Source: Bugula neritina (taxonomy: Eukaryota > Bryozoa > Gymnolaemata > Cheilostomatida > Bugulidae). From it: DNA of 64,000 bases. The notes under the pieces were generated by a model that worked only from the letters and a program-made list of their open reading frames with translations, made no database searches and was not told the origin of the DNA. The first letter of the stretch is position 1; each line of letters opens with the position of its first letter. The DNA lies in contig OZ037772.1 in NCBI GenBank assembly GCA_964035545.1, positions 10,307,318 to 10,371,317 of the forward strand. The letters run 5' to 3'. Positions 10,927 to 24,092 of this stretch are shown one piece after another. A program made the position numbers and the translations under genes.

Positions 10927-13900
10927 ATATTGTAGTAGTCCCATTATTGGTCATTACCTGATCCATTTTCTACTTATATAATCTTTCGATGTTATTTACA
11001 GATAGAGAAACAATAAATATATAAATTATAAAAAGACACTGAAATATTACATAAAATTGCTACAGATCCAAACATCTACTATCCATACTCTACAACTAAC
11101 CTCATGACTTTGGTCTAACTTAGCCCCTATTCCTGTTCTGTGATTATACAGCTCACGGTATCTAACCCCAACTTCCTCTACCATGAAATTCACTGCTCGA
11201 CTCTCAGTAGTTTCTCTCTTCTCCACCAGTTCTTTCTCTAGTTCGTCATACTTCTGTTGAATAGCTGCTATCTAAATACAGTCACAATAAATGTTAGACA
11301 AGCTAGAAAAATTTGGAGAGTGTCTGAGTGTATAACTGCATCTTGCATCTATAACCAAAAAGTAGCTTATCTCAGATGATTATAAAAAAGCTATAAACAA
11401 ACTCTCACAGTTTCTATATGATCTTTATAATTATGAAATTTAAAAACCATGTAATAATCACCTGGTCATCACGCTGTTTCCATAGCAACATCAGCAGCTT
11501 CTTGGTTTCAGTTCGAAACTCATCAATGTTTGCAGCTATCTTTTGTAATATCCAGATAAGTTGTCTTCTCTTGTCTTCAACTTTGTGACTTCCACCAGCT
11601 GCATTGTTAAATCTTTCAATGTCAAGAGTGTGTGCTGTGATGTACCTGAAGTAATATATACAAAGTAATGTATAAGCTGTTGTGTACCTGAATCATGTAA
11701 TATATATATAGCAAGTAAACAGAAGAATAGACACTTACCATCGACACATACCCCAGCTGTAGATACACACTGGGTACAGAGTAGTTTGAGACAGACTTTA
11801 CAACCCAAAATATACTCTACGTCTGCATGTGTCTCACACATTCTCCTCTCTAACTTAGCAGCGCGAGCTATATACTCTGTCATATTTATTCTAGAATGTT
11901 CTTCGGCCAGATTGTCATGGTCCTAAGACAAATATATACAAAAGAGTTTGTGGCTTACTAACGATATTACATCTAAGATTGCATATAATATACATTATAA
12001 TGGTCCTAATGTCATAATCTTATACTGCGTAAAGTATATATGCAATGCTATATGATATACTTTGAATAATACTAAAAACTATACGCCGTGCAATTTATAG
12101 TGGAATAGAATCATGAATGCAACAAGTAAATCATGAGAGTTATGACCCCTTAATCATATATTTTATCCAGGGTATTCCAAATTACAGCATAATGTATGCT
12201 AATCGATATTTGCTAAACTCTGAAAGCATAAAACCCAATCCATATGAAGAAATGAGTGGAAATAAGTGAATTATTTCGCTTGATCAATGAATTCAAATAT
12301 TGTGGATTTTGTATTGTGTAATTATTAAATTTTTTCTCTGTGAAATAACACCAAAATCCGAATATATTTGGATTTTCGGTAATTTGGCTACCCCAATCTA
12401 TCTATACAAAATATAAGGGTACATTCACAGATAACACAATAAATATTTTTAACTGATGGTGGCTAATTTACTCCAGAGTCTATAATAGACAAATAAAACT
12501 ACATTTGCACACGGCTAAAAATTACAGAGTGTTAACTTACAATGACATGTTTAGCACAGTACAGTTTGGAACAAACTAAACAATACATCAGAGCAGGTGT
12601 ATTATTCACTCCTGACTTTGTGCAAACTTCACAGAGTATAGACTTATCTGTCTTTTTCATCTGGTCTGCTGTTGGCAACTTATCAGGTGTGGTATTGAAT
12701 ACCTGCCTATAAAATAAATGATGAATTTATTAGTGATAGATCATTAACTATAGGCTATATAGTATATACAGTATAATAATTATATATAAAAGTTAACAGT
12801 GTAACACTATCTGTTATATAACCTGGTATAGCAATACAGGTATACTACATTTAGCATAAACACATATAGTAAATACCATCATATTATTCATATTATAATA
12901 AACATTATTATAAAATACCTACATAATATTATGTAACTTATTATATTATATATTATTATATTATTCACCTACCTATCTACGATATTTATATTACTATAAA
13001 CACTAATTATGAAATATATAATATTATGTAACATATTATTATGTTATGCTATAATTATTCACCTACCTACACATTCCGCATTTAAGAGCATTTAGCCTTC
13101 CATAGAATTCATTCAAACACTTGTCACAGTGTGGGTGAGTACAAGGTAATGCCTTACATTCCTCTAACTTGAGATGAGACAAACAAATAGTACATCTCAC
13201 CATTGGTTGTGGTTTAGATGCCATTTTGTTCTACAAATACTATGAAAAGTTGACAAAATCATAATTATATTGATATTGGCATACTCATCATAATAATTAT
13301 CACAGTGATGAAGTTGATAATAAACAAGTTTCTGCTATGGTTTAACTTATAGAACATAAGATTTCGTATAACAAGTATAGTTCATTTCACAACCAAACTG
13401 TTGGTTGCATAGTGAGGTATTATTTTATCTTTTTAGCTTTTTAACTTTTCAGACTCACTCCAAGTTTAGACTTTTTACAAAGCTCATTACTGCATAAATC
13501 TTTTTCTTGTACTTTTCACTTTGATGTACAGTTCTTTTTATAATTAGTGTTTTAAATGCATATTCAACCATAACTGACACTCCATTCTTGCTCGCAAACC
13601 AACTATAAGAGTTATGTTTTAGCAGTGCATTAAAACAAAAACTATAACCCACATCTGTAGTAGCTATATCAAAACCACAACAGTGGTGCTAGCTTTTTGG
13701 TGGTTACTGATAATCTTTACAAGTCAAAATTACAAGATATTGACTGTGAAACTTTGGCAAGTATAAAGGTTAACAACACCATGCAGTTGCTTCAACTAGA
13801 AATGTAAAACTTACCAGCACAATTAGCATTCACTTAGTAACTCCAGTTAGTTGATTTAAATTTGAGTTGAGTGAGTTTAAATGATTGTTCAATTTAAAGG

Positions 13901-14754
13901 TAAATGTTCCCTACAAGTTTCCTCTCCTTTATGAACTCAAAAATGGAACTGATGGTGCAAGTGGAAACTGCTCTTCAGTGAAACCTTGAAATAGTTAATG
14001 AGGGAATTTTATTATTCCCCTTCTTAGCCTTATCTGCTTTAAAGCTATGTCTAATGTTTACCAAGTGTGATAAAGGATCACCAGGTATTTATGATAGCTG
14101 CAAAATACACTTAAGTTGGTGATAACATTGCCATGCAAAGGGTTAATGCGTTGGGATTGTTTTTAGAGCTGAGTAAACATACAAGGGTTCAGCTGCTGTT
14201 TGTCAGAATTAATGAAGCTCATGTAACAAAAAGCTTGTTCAAAATATAATGATTGTCAAATTATATAAAGCATAATTATAACAGAGATTACTCATTACAT
14301 TTCTTGACATTTTTCATCTTGGGGTCATAAAGCTATATATTTAATGCACGAATCCAGCATAATGCAATGGATTTTTCATTCAATTCATGAGGTCATAGTG
14401 AACATCACAAACACCCAATAATACTCAACTACTTCCATACTGTATGTTAAGTATTTGCATTTGAAACAACAACCAAGAATGCCAGACTGTTGAATTTGTA
14501 ACAGAACTTTTTGTAATGATGTTCTCAAATATCATCGGTTAGCAACTACTCAAGGAATTGATTCAACAAGATGCTTGATGTTTGGTTACCATGGTGTTTG
14601 TTTACTTCATTATATTAACCATTCACCTTCACACATGAAGTCTACAAATAACATACAGAAATATATAGAAATGCATAATTCCTGCAAGAGTATAAATTCT
14701 AAAAGGCACAAATTTGAATTTAGAAAGCAATGGTAACCAGGCACAGTGGTCATG

Positions 14755-15135
14755 CGGGTACAAAAAATCAATGGAACCTCAAGAAAAATTGTTGACTTAG
14801 AGTTGTGTTTTATCTTCAAAAAAAATTACATAATTTTTCAGCCATTGTTTTTTAGCACTAGGTGAACTTACATTTTAAGTAAGTAAGTCCATGTTTGTTT
14901 TAAGGACTTGTTGTAACTTTTCAAGATGTCATCCAAGCATTTAGCTTTTTATACTCAAAGGTATAAACAAGCCTAGTTTATTTAACAGATATTATCGTCA
15001 TCACTTGTATCTGCCCTAATTAACTAGTGTAATAGCCAATTGAAAAGCAATTTTCATTCAGCTACCGTATACATTTGTTTTTCAAGTTGGCCATGTGCAT
15101 GGGGCACAATGGGCCACCTGACCATATTCTACTCC
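14755..15135. repeat. Old inverted fragment of the G-run-ended element, in T1 upstream block
   Basis: Same content as 1110-1510, with the GGGGCACAATGGGCCACCTG half-site near 15098-15120. Duplicated with the block, not an independent insertion. Confidence 0.6.
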
Positions 15136-15644
15136 TATCATTTTTATCATTTGGCTTGCCAAAAACTTTAATTTGAGGGAATTTTATTTCTCCCCTATTT
15201 AGCCTTATCTGCTTTAAAACCCTACCTGATGTTTACTAAGTGTGATAAGAGTCAAATGGCATTTATGACTGTTATAAAATGCATGCAACTTGGTGATAAA
15301 CTTGCGAATTGCGTAGGTCACATACTTTGTGCTGCATCTCTCAATCCCCAAACCTGAAGCTAGGGTCTCAAGTATTCATATCTTTAAATAAGTATATGTA
15401 TATTTCAACAGCTTATAACATATTGTTTTGAGTAGAGAATAATTTAATGTTTTTAATACATAAACAATTATAAGGCTGCACGTCAAATATTGCTCCAGCT
15501 CTGTCAATCAAGGATTTTAAAAAGTGCAAATAGCTACTGGTAAGTATGTGATTGAATATAGGGCTGGGGGGAGGGGAACCTGAGTTAACTTGACATAAAA
15601 AATTAAATTATGTAAAATGAAGTTAATCTGATAACAATTTTCGT

Positions 15645-15713
15645 CCACAGGGATTCGAATCTGAAACCTCTGGCCTGCAAGTAAGTGTGCTAACCATTAC
15701 ACCACAGGGACCA
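15645..15713 (-). repeat. tRNA-like relic, second block copy
   Basis: Better preserved than 2005-2075: GGTCCCTGTGGTGTAATGG at the 5' side and TTCAGATTCGAATCCC at the T arm, but the anticodon stem does not close properly. Confidence 0.55.
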
Positions 15714-15754
15714 TTGGACTACAGTTAACCAGCGTCAACATATATAACATAATC

Positions 15755-16150
15755 TAAGGTAACAATTATGAGGCCAGCCTCCTCCAGAACGAGTAATATA
15801 TATTTCCAAAAACAACACATTAACATTAGCTCAAATACTCATATACTTGTAAACATAAAACAAGTTTGTAATAAAATATTAAACATAGAACCATCAATAA
15901 ATTGAAAAAAGGTAATAATTCAAATCTTTCACTCCAAAGAAGTCAGTGTCCTGTAGTCTTTCATCCTAAAATTACAAAACTATATGCAAAAAGTTGAAAG
16001 TTTGTGTTTTCATCAAAACAGTGAAGGGCTAACAGTTTAGTTTGATACCCAAGTTTAAAGAGTGGATCATTTGTCCATGTTTGACATTGGTATTCAGTTC
16101 CCTTCTGAATATCCCATATAAACATGTATCAATATATTCTAAGATTTACA
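15755..16150. repeat. Segment of about 400 bp present in two of three upstream blocks
   Basis: Starts near GGTAACAATTATGAGGCCAG and is shared with 39084-39485. The left block lacks it: at about 2105 the sequence passes directly from ATATATATAA to AATTATGTGTAATTAAAC. No inverted ends are seen, so insertion in two copies or loss from one is undecided. Confidence 0.6.
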
Positions 16151-19039
16151 TATGTAAGTTAAATATTATGTGTAATTAAACTATGTTAACTTAACGACAT
16201 TATGTATAATTACTAAAAAAATGCAGTAAAATAAATTTTTCAGATTAAAATGCTTCGTAATACGTAATTAGACTGTCCTAAGTCTACTTATAATATAACC
16301 ATATTTTATAAGAAGAAGGCAACTTCTTTCGTATGTCCCAGATATGGAATGTCCTGCAAATAGTATAACATTGTATATCATTTAGTATAAGAGTATGACA
16401 CATTAGTATACCATATTATGTATAATGTCAACAGCTGCTTTATAGTTTGATTATCAGTTGATAAATAAACAAGTGGAGATAACTGGTAATATGTACACTA
16501 CTGGTTAACCATCATTGATTATACATACAAAACAGTAAAACAGAATACAACTTACAATATAAAACAATAATACAATACATATCACAAATATAACACAGCA
16601 CATGCCATAACATACAACGCAATACAACATACAATGTGACATGGTGTAATGTAATACAACACCATATGCAAAGTCATTCTACAAATACATACAAGGGAAA
16701 ACATTGCAGCAGGAATTACTGACCCTTGTCAGAGTATCCAGTCTATTAGTTCACGTTCACTTCAGCTGATAGAACTGAACTTCTCCATTAGAAGAGTGTA
16801 CTGGAACTACTAGAGTAGCGCCAGTGATGTGTAAATCCAATATGAGCCTGTTTTCAGTTATAGATATCCTGTTTAATAGCTTCCCTATAATAATTATGTG
16901 AAAATTTGTTGTAGAAATCAAGGAAATAAATGAAGTATAACTCAAAAGTAGGTTATCAAACAAACAATTAGTAAATTCACCATCGCACTAAATTGTAAAG
17001 TGCATAGAATAAACATGTATTTCACACAGTAACTAACCTGTATGCAATGATAGCACACAGACTGTAGCTGTAGGTTCAGCATTATCAGCCAGAAGTACAA
17101 ACTCATCTCTATAGCAGGTCACTCCATTAGGTTCAGCCACATTCTTACACTGCCAGATGATGTCACCTGATGAGGTGTCTACTCTGTATACTGGAAATGA
17201 GTCACTCTGAGATATAATAATTGAGTTGTTATCTGCAGCAGACAGATGTACAGAAGTATCAGTAAGTAAAGGACAGGGTAAAGTGTTTACTACCTCCCCA
17301 TTCAGAGAGTAGAGTACTAGAGTCTTATTCAGCCTGTCAGGAATAGCTATCTGATTGTTTATGATGACAAGCTGATTTTTCCACAGGAGTTTATTATCTG
17401 TATGTGTCCAGCTGGTGATAGGCTTCCCTTCAAGGTCATGAACTCTCACAGTTGAATCAGCAGACAGAGTATATATCCTATCATTATGTACTGAGATACT
17501 CCACACACAGCTACCTTTAATAGAGATGAACGATTTAGTAACTTTGTTGTTCTCATCTAACTTGTCTACACCTCCATGACACCTAGCATATGTGACACCT
17601 TTATAAGTGTAAACAGAATAGCAGTGTGGAGAAACTTCAACAGCTTTTATCAGTTTTACAGACTTGGGTGGTGGAAGTAAGACAATCAGTCCTTCTTCAG
17701 GAGTTATAGTTGCTCTTCTTTCATTGGTCAGCTCAATCTCTGTATCTCTTTTCTCTTCTGTAATAAAATATTGACATGCATGACATGGTAATATAATATA
17801 AAACAGCTGATACATCAGAAAAACTAGCAGGTATATAAACATACATGCATGTATATTTTGATGCATCACTATACAAAAAAACCATCAGTAGTATAGCAAC
17901 ACTGAAAGGATCATACACTTTTCATTTAAACAATTATTATTATAATTTTGGTTTTTTTAGACCAGATTATTTTTATGGGAATCAAATATTAAAAAAGTTG
18001 ACTACAGAAAAAAATCAGCAGCTGCCATTCATGTCAACAAATTAATAAAATCAGTTTTAATGATATTCTATTTTAGTGAAATATACTACAATATTAAATT
18101 AGGTTCTGTTCACCAACAACTTGTATTAGTATTCTCCAAGAGTAAGCACAGCTATTGCACGAGTGTGTGAATCTATAGAATAGTTGAGAGAAGCTTACAA
18201 ATTGGGGGAGATATAGGCCACTTCCCTTTCTCAGTGTAAAATACACACTAAAGATTCCCACCATATAACTTGGTTTAATGAGATATAGGGGTGTAGTGCG
18301 GCAATAATACAAACCCAGTTTTGGAAAATAGTAGTGCCTTTACCATGTTAAATTAAAATATTATTGATAATGTATTTTTATAACACAGATCAATAGAGCG
18401 AAATACCAGATGAAGTGAATGTAACAGTTGGCAACATAGGTAAAGCTTACATACAAATATAGCCTATATACCTCAAATTCACCAATCAAAATATATTCAG
18501 TTGATGATGTTACTTTAATATAGCTGTAGATAAAAATGTCATAAAAATTAACAACGTTTATATAGCTCTATTTGATATCTTGTTTAAAATAGTTTTGCAT
18601 GGATATAACATGTAAAACTGACCTTTGACTTTCACAGATGTTACAAGATCAAAATCCATTAATTTAGGAATCTCTTCTGTCAACAACCTATCAATCTCCT
18701 TCTTCATATCACGATATGACTTGATGATGTCAACCTAACAATATTATATATACAGACAATGTGACACTGTGTAGCAGGTGTTTGGGAGTTGTCTGCTATT
18801 ATAGAGAATGCCAGTGTTGACTATGGACAATGAGATCAACAACAATGCTGTATTTGACACTAACAAAACCATTTAAAAGGCAGCAGTGCAATGCAAAATA
18901 TTGAAGTATAGAGATTGCAATGCAGTATAAGGGAAACAGACTTTTACAAACTAATGGGTGAAGTTTATGCTAATAAACTATACCCTAAGTCAGCACAGCA
19001 CCATAAGAAAGCACAGATTTCAAATTTGACAGTGTGCTA

Positions 19040-19310
19040 TATGGCATTGAAAACAGTATCCTAATATAGTGTTATAAAGTATGCTATAGCATTGTAAACT
19101 CTCCTATAGTAATATACAGTGTCATATTATGGTGTTATACTGCAGCATCCTGCAGTATTTCACAGTATTCTATGGCATTATACAGTATTTCATAGTATTA
19201 TACATGCAGCATCCTAGAGTACTATACAGTATTATATATTATAGGTATTATGGTATTATTGTATTATACAGTATCCCACGGTATAATAATACAGTGTCAT
19301 ATGGTGTTAG
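19040..19310. repeat. Same minisatellite in T2 intron
   Basis: Units such as TATACAGTATTTCATAGTAT and TATACAGTATCCCACGGTAT, adjoining the hAT-like MITE at 19314. Confidence 0.72.
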
Positions 19311-19313
19311 TAC

Positions 19314-19619
19314 CAGCCGTCAAACATTTTCAGACTGAGGGCAACTGAAATGGAATACTCTGATGACGGAGGCTACTCTGTAAAACTTAGCTTGAGCTGG
19401 GGCCCCAATGACAGCATTTCTCAAATTACTTTATTCCAAATTCTTATAAATCATTACACAATGAAGTCTCATTAACTCCTACAGGCTGCATGTTTTAGCA
19501 TGTACACAAAGATACATGTATTTAAAAAGTATTTTTTCCACTCTAATTTATATATCTGATAGAGCAACATAATTTTATGTTTATGCCTTTGAGGGTAGCA
19601 TAAATGTTGGACAGTCCTG
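19314..19619. mobile_element. hAT-like MITE in T2 intron, 306 bp
   Basis: Begins CAGCCGTCAAACATTTT and ends AAATGTTGGACAGTCCTG, imperfect inverted repeats with CAG/CTG ends. The flanks TGTTAGTAC and TGTTATAC look like a decayed 8-bp duplication, as expected for hAT. Best preserved of the three orthologous copies. Confidence 0.68.
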
Positions 19620-21841
19620 TGTTATACAGCATGATATGTTATAGTACAGTTTCATTACTGCCTCTATTGGTGATTACCTGATTCATTTTCTACTTATGTA
19701 CTCTTTAGATGTTATTTACAGATAGAGAAACAATGAATATAGAATTTATATAAAGACATTGAAATATATAAACTGCTACAGATCCTAACATCTACTATAT
19801 ATGCTCTGCAACTAACCTCATGACTTTGGTCTAATTTATCCTCTATTCCTTCTCTGTGATTATACAGCTCACAGTATCTAGCCCCAACTTCCTCTACCAT
19901 GAAATTCACGGCTTGCCTCTCAGTCTTTTCTCTCTTCTCCACCAGTTCTTTCTCCAGTTTGTCATACTTCTGTTGAATAGCTGCTATCTAAATACAGTCA
20001 CATTAAATGTTAGACAAGTTAGAATAGTTTGAAGAGTGTCTGAGTGTATAACCATCTTGCATCTACCAAAAAAGTAGCTTATCTCAGATGATTATAAAAA
20101 AGCTATAAACAAACTCTCACAGTTTCTATATGATCTTTATAATTATCAAATTTAAAAACCATGTAATAGTCACCTGATCATCACGCTGTTTACATAGCAT
20201 CCTCAGTAACTTTTTGGTTTCAGCTCTAAACTCATCAATGTTTGCAGCTATCTGTTTGTAATATCCAGATAAGTTGTCTTCTCTTGTCTTCAACTTTGTG
20301 ACTTCCACCAGCTGCATTGTTAAATCTTTCAATGTCAAAAGTGTATGCTGGGATGCACCTGAAGTAATATATACAAAGTAATGTATAAGCTGTTGTGTAC
20401 CTGAATCATGTAATATATATAGCAAGTAAACAGAAGGATAGACACTTACCATCGTCACAAACACCAGCTGTAGATACACACTGAGTACAGAGTAGTTTGA
20501 GACAGACTTTACAACCCAAAGTATACTCTACGTCTGCATGCGTCTCACACATTCTCTTCTCTAACTTAGCAGCACGAGCTTTATACTCTGTCATATTTAT
20601 TCTAGAATGTTCCTCAGCCAGATTGTCATGGTCCTAAGACAAATATATACATTATAATGGTCCTAATGTCATGATCGTATAATGCCTAAAGTATATATGC
20701 AATAGTATACAATTTAATAATATTCAAAGATATAATATTGTACAATCTATTACAATAAAAGCATGAATGTAAGAAATCAATCTTGAGAGTTATGTCTCTT
20801 GATCATAACTTTTATCTTATGTATAATAAACTACAGCATGCTGATCGATAAATGTTAGTAGGTAAAGACACAAAACCAATTCATGTGAGCAAATGAGTAA
20901 AAACAAGTGAAAATAAATGATTGTTTTTGATTGATGAACCAAATCAAATATTGTAAATAATTTGTTGCGAAGCCATTAAATTATTTCTTCGCAGAATATC
21001 ATCAAAATTTGAAGCTTTTAGTTTCAAAATATCACATATAAGGATATGTGCCCAGAAAACACGAAAAATAGTGTTAACTTACAATGACATGTTTAGCACA
21101 GTACAGTTTGGAACAAACTAAACAATACATCAGAGCAGGTGTATTATTCACTCCTGACTTTGTACAGACTTCACAGAGTATAGACTTATTTATCTGTTTC
21201 ATCTGGTCTACTGTTGGTAACCTATCAGGTGTTGTATTGAACACTTGTCTGTAACATGAATACTTCGATTGTTCATACATTATCTGCCATATGTTGTAGA
21301 TGACATGGTATATCAAGAGTGTATTATTAGAATAATAAGCAAAATATTTATGTGAATCTATTATTTATGCTGGTGATCACAACTGTTTACTCTTGTAGAG
21401 CAAAATTTCAATCTACAAGTTGCTGTGAAACACACACATTGCTCATCACTTTACACATCTCTACACAATATAATTTAATCAACTAGTAACTTTATTAATC
21501 AGTTGTTATATATATGATAGTCATCATAGACTAATATCAATACAGAATGCTTTTGTTAAGCAGTATGAAGATCCTAATAATCAATTAATAGATGCTAGCT
21601 TTGGCACAATGAAATCAATACAGAGTGCTGGTATGAAATAGCACAACATCCAGTATAGCCTTATAATAATGGATTAATAAATATAACACCATGGCATGGT
21701 ATATACACTGACATCAATACAAAGTATTTTTATTAATTAACATTATTCACTATATTATTGTCTTAGCATTTTGTCTGCTGTTAACATAATTATTGCTTTA
21801 CAATTTGGTGTTATATTTAATAATGGATTATTAAATATAAC

Positions 21842-23186
21842 GGGGGGGGGGGGGGGGGGGGGACACAATCGGCTGAATTTTACATTTTTTGCTCACATTC
21901 ATCTGTTTTTCAAGTTACTAGTTCAATAATCTCTAGTCTTAATGCTGCATCTGTTGTCTATTACAGGTATCAGTTTGTTGTTTCTATCTCTCTCACAACT
22001 TTCAGAATAATGAAATTTTCATGACAAAAGAATCGGTTCATTCTGCCCCGGTACCGGGGTACAACGGGCCACTGGGTGGGACTCAACAAATATATTGAAA
22101 CTTTGCAGATTTTGTTGCACCTGATTCTTATTTATTTAATATTATAAATGAATAAAAATATTCTTTCAGATCTAAAGCAAAATTCATGTTTTAGCTGAAC
22201 AGTTTGTGCCACCATGGATAGCAGAGGAAGGCAAAATCAAACGCACATCACTCGGTTTTACGGTGCCATTATTATTAGTTTAGTTTAATTTAGAACTAAA
22301 AATGTTTTTCATTTACACTTGAGAGGAACTTTTATCAAACATAAAAAACTTTAGTTACATGTGCTACAAAATTTTGAGTGGACTTTTTTCTATGAACTGT
22401 AGCTAAGGTGCATGGCTTCGGTTTGTGGCTGGGGTACGGAAGGGAGAGGGGGGAGCGAATGAGCAAATCACAATTTATTTTAGTCAAATACATGTATATT
22501 CCCTCAATGATATAATTTATAATGAATATCATGACTATCTACTAGTAGGAACAGCAGAGTGTTTTGTATTACGTATAAAATAGCATATATAGCTTTTAAC
22601 CTCACCAGATGTATAATATATTAGGGGAGCTTCAACTTGTAGTTTTGTAGTCTTACCATGATGTCTTTGATATTTTACAAAAAGGTCAGAAATGGCTATA
22701 TCTATAGATTTTAGTAACATTTCAACCAACTTTTTGGGCAAACAAACTAATAACAGTGATCAGGGTACAATAATCAGGTGGCCCATTGTGCCCGGTCAGC
22801 GTGGCCCATTGTGCCCCTGATGGCCAAATTGAACATAAATGTGGCTCAAGGAAAATTTGTTTTAGAGTTTGCTGTTATACTAATTAAGCAATGTAGAGAC
22901 AAGCAATGGCAACAATATCAGTAAAATCTAGGCTTGTTGCCTTTGAGTGTAAAAAGTTATAAAGCTTTAACGACATCTAAAAAACTTTACAAAAAGTAGG
23001 TAAAAACAGTTTTTTACTCACCTTTTCAACACGTATGTTTCGCAAGTGTTGAAACTACAATGGCTGAATATTTATGTCAATACCTTTTTATGAAAAAAAA
23101 TCACAATTCTAAGTCAATAAATTCTCTCACAATTTGGCCGGCTTTTTGTACCCCTATGACCGTTGTGCCCCCCCCCCCGTTACCCC
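21842..23186. mobile_element. G-run-ended repeat element, copy A (about 1.35 kb)
   Basis: The left edge is a run of 21 G followed by GACACAATCGG; the right edge is CGTTGTG, 11 C and GTTACCCC, so the ends are inverted G/C runs. Inside is a palindrome centred on CCCCGGTACCGGGG (22035-22070) and several GGCCCATTGTGCCC motifs. It is collinear with 40008-41310. No conserved reading frame. The flanks include an approximately 95-bp direct repeat (21712-21805 and 23191-23285). Confidence 0.75.
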
Positions 23187-24092
23187 TACACTGAAATCAA
23201 TACAAGGTATCTTTATTAATAACTATTATTCACTAGATTAATGTCTTAGCGTCTTGTCTGCTGCTAACATAATTATTGATTTACAAGATTTGATCATGTT
23301 ATAACTTATACACCAAAAGAATAGAATCATGAAAACAAGAAATTATAACGTATAAGTAACAATCGATAATATATAGCCTATTGTGTATAATTCTAAGTGA
23401 TTTATTATAATTTCTTTGTGTTTTCTCTCTTTTATATTGTCGCAGCCTTATAAACTTATAACTGCCAGTCTATTTTCAAAGAGCATTCAAGAGAAAGAAA
23501 TGTTTTGCTTAACATTCATCAAATCAATACATCTCTCTCTTTATGGTCCTCAATTGAGTTTATTGATTGCCTCGTGACATGGCAGGTGTTCAAAAACTAA
23601 AGCAAAACTATCTCCATATTATTCTTTCAACAGAAAGTTGAACTTTTAACTTGGGTTTATTTTATTGACAACTTTGATACATCTTGAATAATTTAATGTC
23701 CTAAAAAACTGGGATCAGTATATAAACTGAGACCAGCTTCGTATTGCCAATAAACCTTCATCCTTACTGAAGTGAAATATTGGAAAGTTATAAAGAAATT
23801 ATGATGAACAAAGTATAGCTTTCTGCATTTGTCACCAAAAAACTATATGAAAAACTGTCCTAATGACCCTCAACTGCTATGGATGTCATCATAAAACCAG
23901 ATTACACATTACTGTATCTGCTTACAATACAAATATCTCATAATCTCCTTGTTACACTTGGTAATAATATATAGATAAAAGTTGTGATATGTGCTACATA
24001 TATAAGTATATACCATTAAATAATTGATAAAATAATTATGAATTAAATAATGTTATTCACCTACCGACATACTCCACATTTAAGAGCTTTTA

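Larger units (their letters stand above)
5218..13224 (-). pseudogene. T1: TRIM-like RING/B-box/coiled-coil/propeller gene, frameshifted
   Basis: Eight coding exons can be placed on the minus strand: 13067-13224 (RING), 12541-12706 (B-box 1), 11739-11922 (B-box 2), 11462-11645, 11101-11271 and 9928-10039 (coiled coil), 5506-6222 (propeller), 5218-5345 (last blade). All junctions have GT/AG and phases agree, except that exon 4 is 184 nt where T2, T3 and T4 have 185. One base is missing near 11544 (ctatcttttg against ctatctgtttg), turning YYKQIA into YYKR-stop. The product would stop at about 205 residues, with the RING (C11, C14, C28, H30, C33, C36, C49, C52) and both B-boxes but no propeller. 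Everything after the break is otherwise open, so the lesion is recent or is a sequencing error beside a T run. An AATAAA signal lies at 5185-5190, 28 nt past the stop. The family role, RING-type E3 ubiquitin ligase, is inferred from the domains. Confidence 0.85.
13230..15745. repeat. T1 5' flank / duplicated upstream block
   Basis: No coding exon. Aligns to 1-2100 and 37220-39080. The sequence just before the ATG (TTTGTAGAACAAAATGGC) looks like a splice acceptor and is shared by T1, T3 and T4, so a non-coding first exon may lie in this block. The promoter is presumably here, but I see no clear core element. The two direct repeats lie at 14001-14130 and 15175-15300. Confidence 0.7.

Noticed and set aside
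17845-18045. Plus-strand 66-codon frame opposite the T2 intron
   Set aside because: Antisense to intron DNA and not kept in T1, T3 or T4.
22335-22741. Minus-strand frames of 65 and 68 codons in G-run element copy A
   Set aside because: Not conserved in copy B and with no recognisable domain.
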